The notes below the pieces were generated by a model. The model did not search any database. It saw nothing but the letters and a program-made list of their open reading frames with translations, and was not told the DNA's origin. Positions 33,971 through 34,058 of a stretch of DNA of 34,058 bases are shown piece after piece. Source of the stretch: a bacterium (GTDB lineage Bacteria > Bacteroidota > Bacteroidia > Flavobacteriales_D > Crocinitomicaceae); contig JANSYQ010000035.1 in the NCBI GenBank assembly GCA_024742305.1, positions 1 to 34,058 on the forward strand. The letters are read 5' to 3'. How positions within the stretch are numbered: the first letter of the stretch is position 1; each line of letters opens with the position of its first letter. The position numbers were made by a program, and so were the translations under genes.

Positions 33971-34058
33971 TTGCCTAATTGCCTAATTGCCTAATTGCCT
34001 AATTGCCTAATTGCCTAATTGCCTAATTGCCTAATTGCCTAATTGCCTAATTGCCTAA
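33971..34058. repeat. Tandem octamer repeat (TTGCCTAA x 11)
   Basis: 88 bases that are exactly 11 perfect copies of TTGCCTAA (other strand TTAGGCAA), running to the last base of the window. No variation between copies is seen, so the true copy number may be larger: assemblies typically stop inside such arrays. It is preceded by CAT (33968-33970) in intergenic DNA downstream of the 1360-residue protein gene. There are no spacers, so it is not a CRISPR array. Confidence 0.97.

Noticed and set aside
33971-34058. CRISPR array
   Set aside because: Units are 8 bp and directly adjacent with no spacers, and no cas gene is present in the window.

Overview
The window looks like chromosomal DNA of a free-living, probably marine member of the Bacteroidota (Flavobacteriales-like). 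The evidence is a SusC/SusD pair, proteins with gliding-motility/type IX secretion C-terminal regions, a fused MurF-alanine racemase, Bacteroidota-type promoters (TAnnTTTG at -7) and an almost complete lack of Shine-Dalgarno sequences. No phage, plasmid, transposase, CRISPR or tRNA/rRNA genes were seen. Both edges look like contig ends: a broken SusD gene on the left and an 8-bp tandem repeat on the right.

Left third (1-13217): a sugar-capture locus joined back to back with a complete Entner-Doudoroff (ED) operon. On the minus strand are a BadF/NAGK-type sugar kinase, a secreted GH3 beta-glucosidase and an NrtR-like regulator (non-catalytic Nudix domain plus winged helix), ending at a clear terminator. 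Then a separate promoter drives susC-susD. On the plus strand, from the same 102-bp divergent control region, run zwf, pgl, edd and eda with overlapping or near-touching reading frames. Together they describe a route from outer-membrane import of a glucoside or glucan oligomer, through periplasmic hydrolysis and phosphorylation, to pyruvate and glyceraldehyde-3-phosphate.

13218-13687 has no convincing gene. It holds a 110-nt long hairpin directly after eda, then a region of nested palindromes and GC-rich repeat DNA. From 13688 to 17984 (minus) lie two coupled secreted amidohydrolase-family genes with three amidohydrolase-like domains, only one of which keeps the metal site.

18187-20174 (plus) is a compact unit of a 4-TM membrane protein, a lipoprotein cytochrome c and the GTPase HflX, closed by a terminator. 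20233-22494 (minus) encodes a modular surface protein with a type IX secretion C-terminus. 22646-24528 (plus) encodes an M20 dipeptidase and an LEA14-like lipoprotein. 24580-27433 (minus) is thymidine kinase coupled to the MurF-Alr fusion, which appears to start with TTG. 27615-33893 (plus) holds an acidic three-part protein of unknown function, a secreted M28 peptidase and a 1360-residue secreted protein with a type IX-like tail. The last 88 bases are exactly 11 copies of TTGCCTAA.
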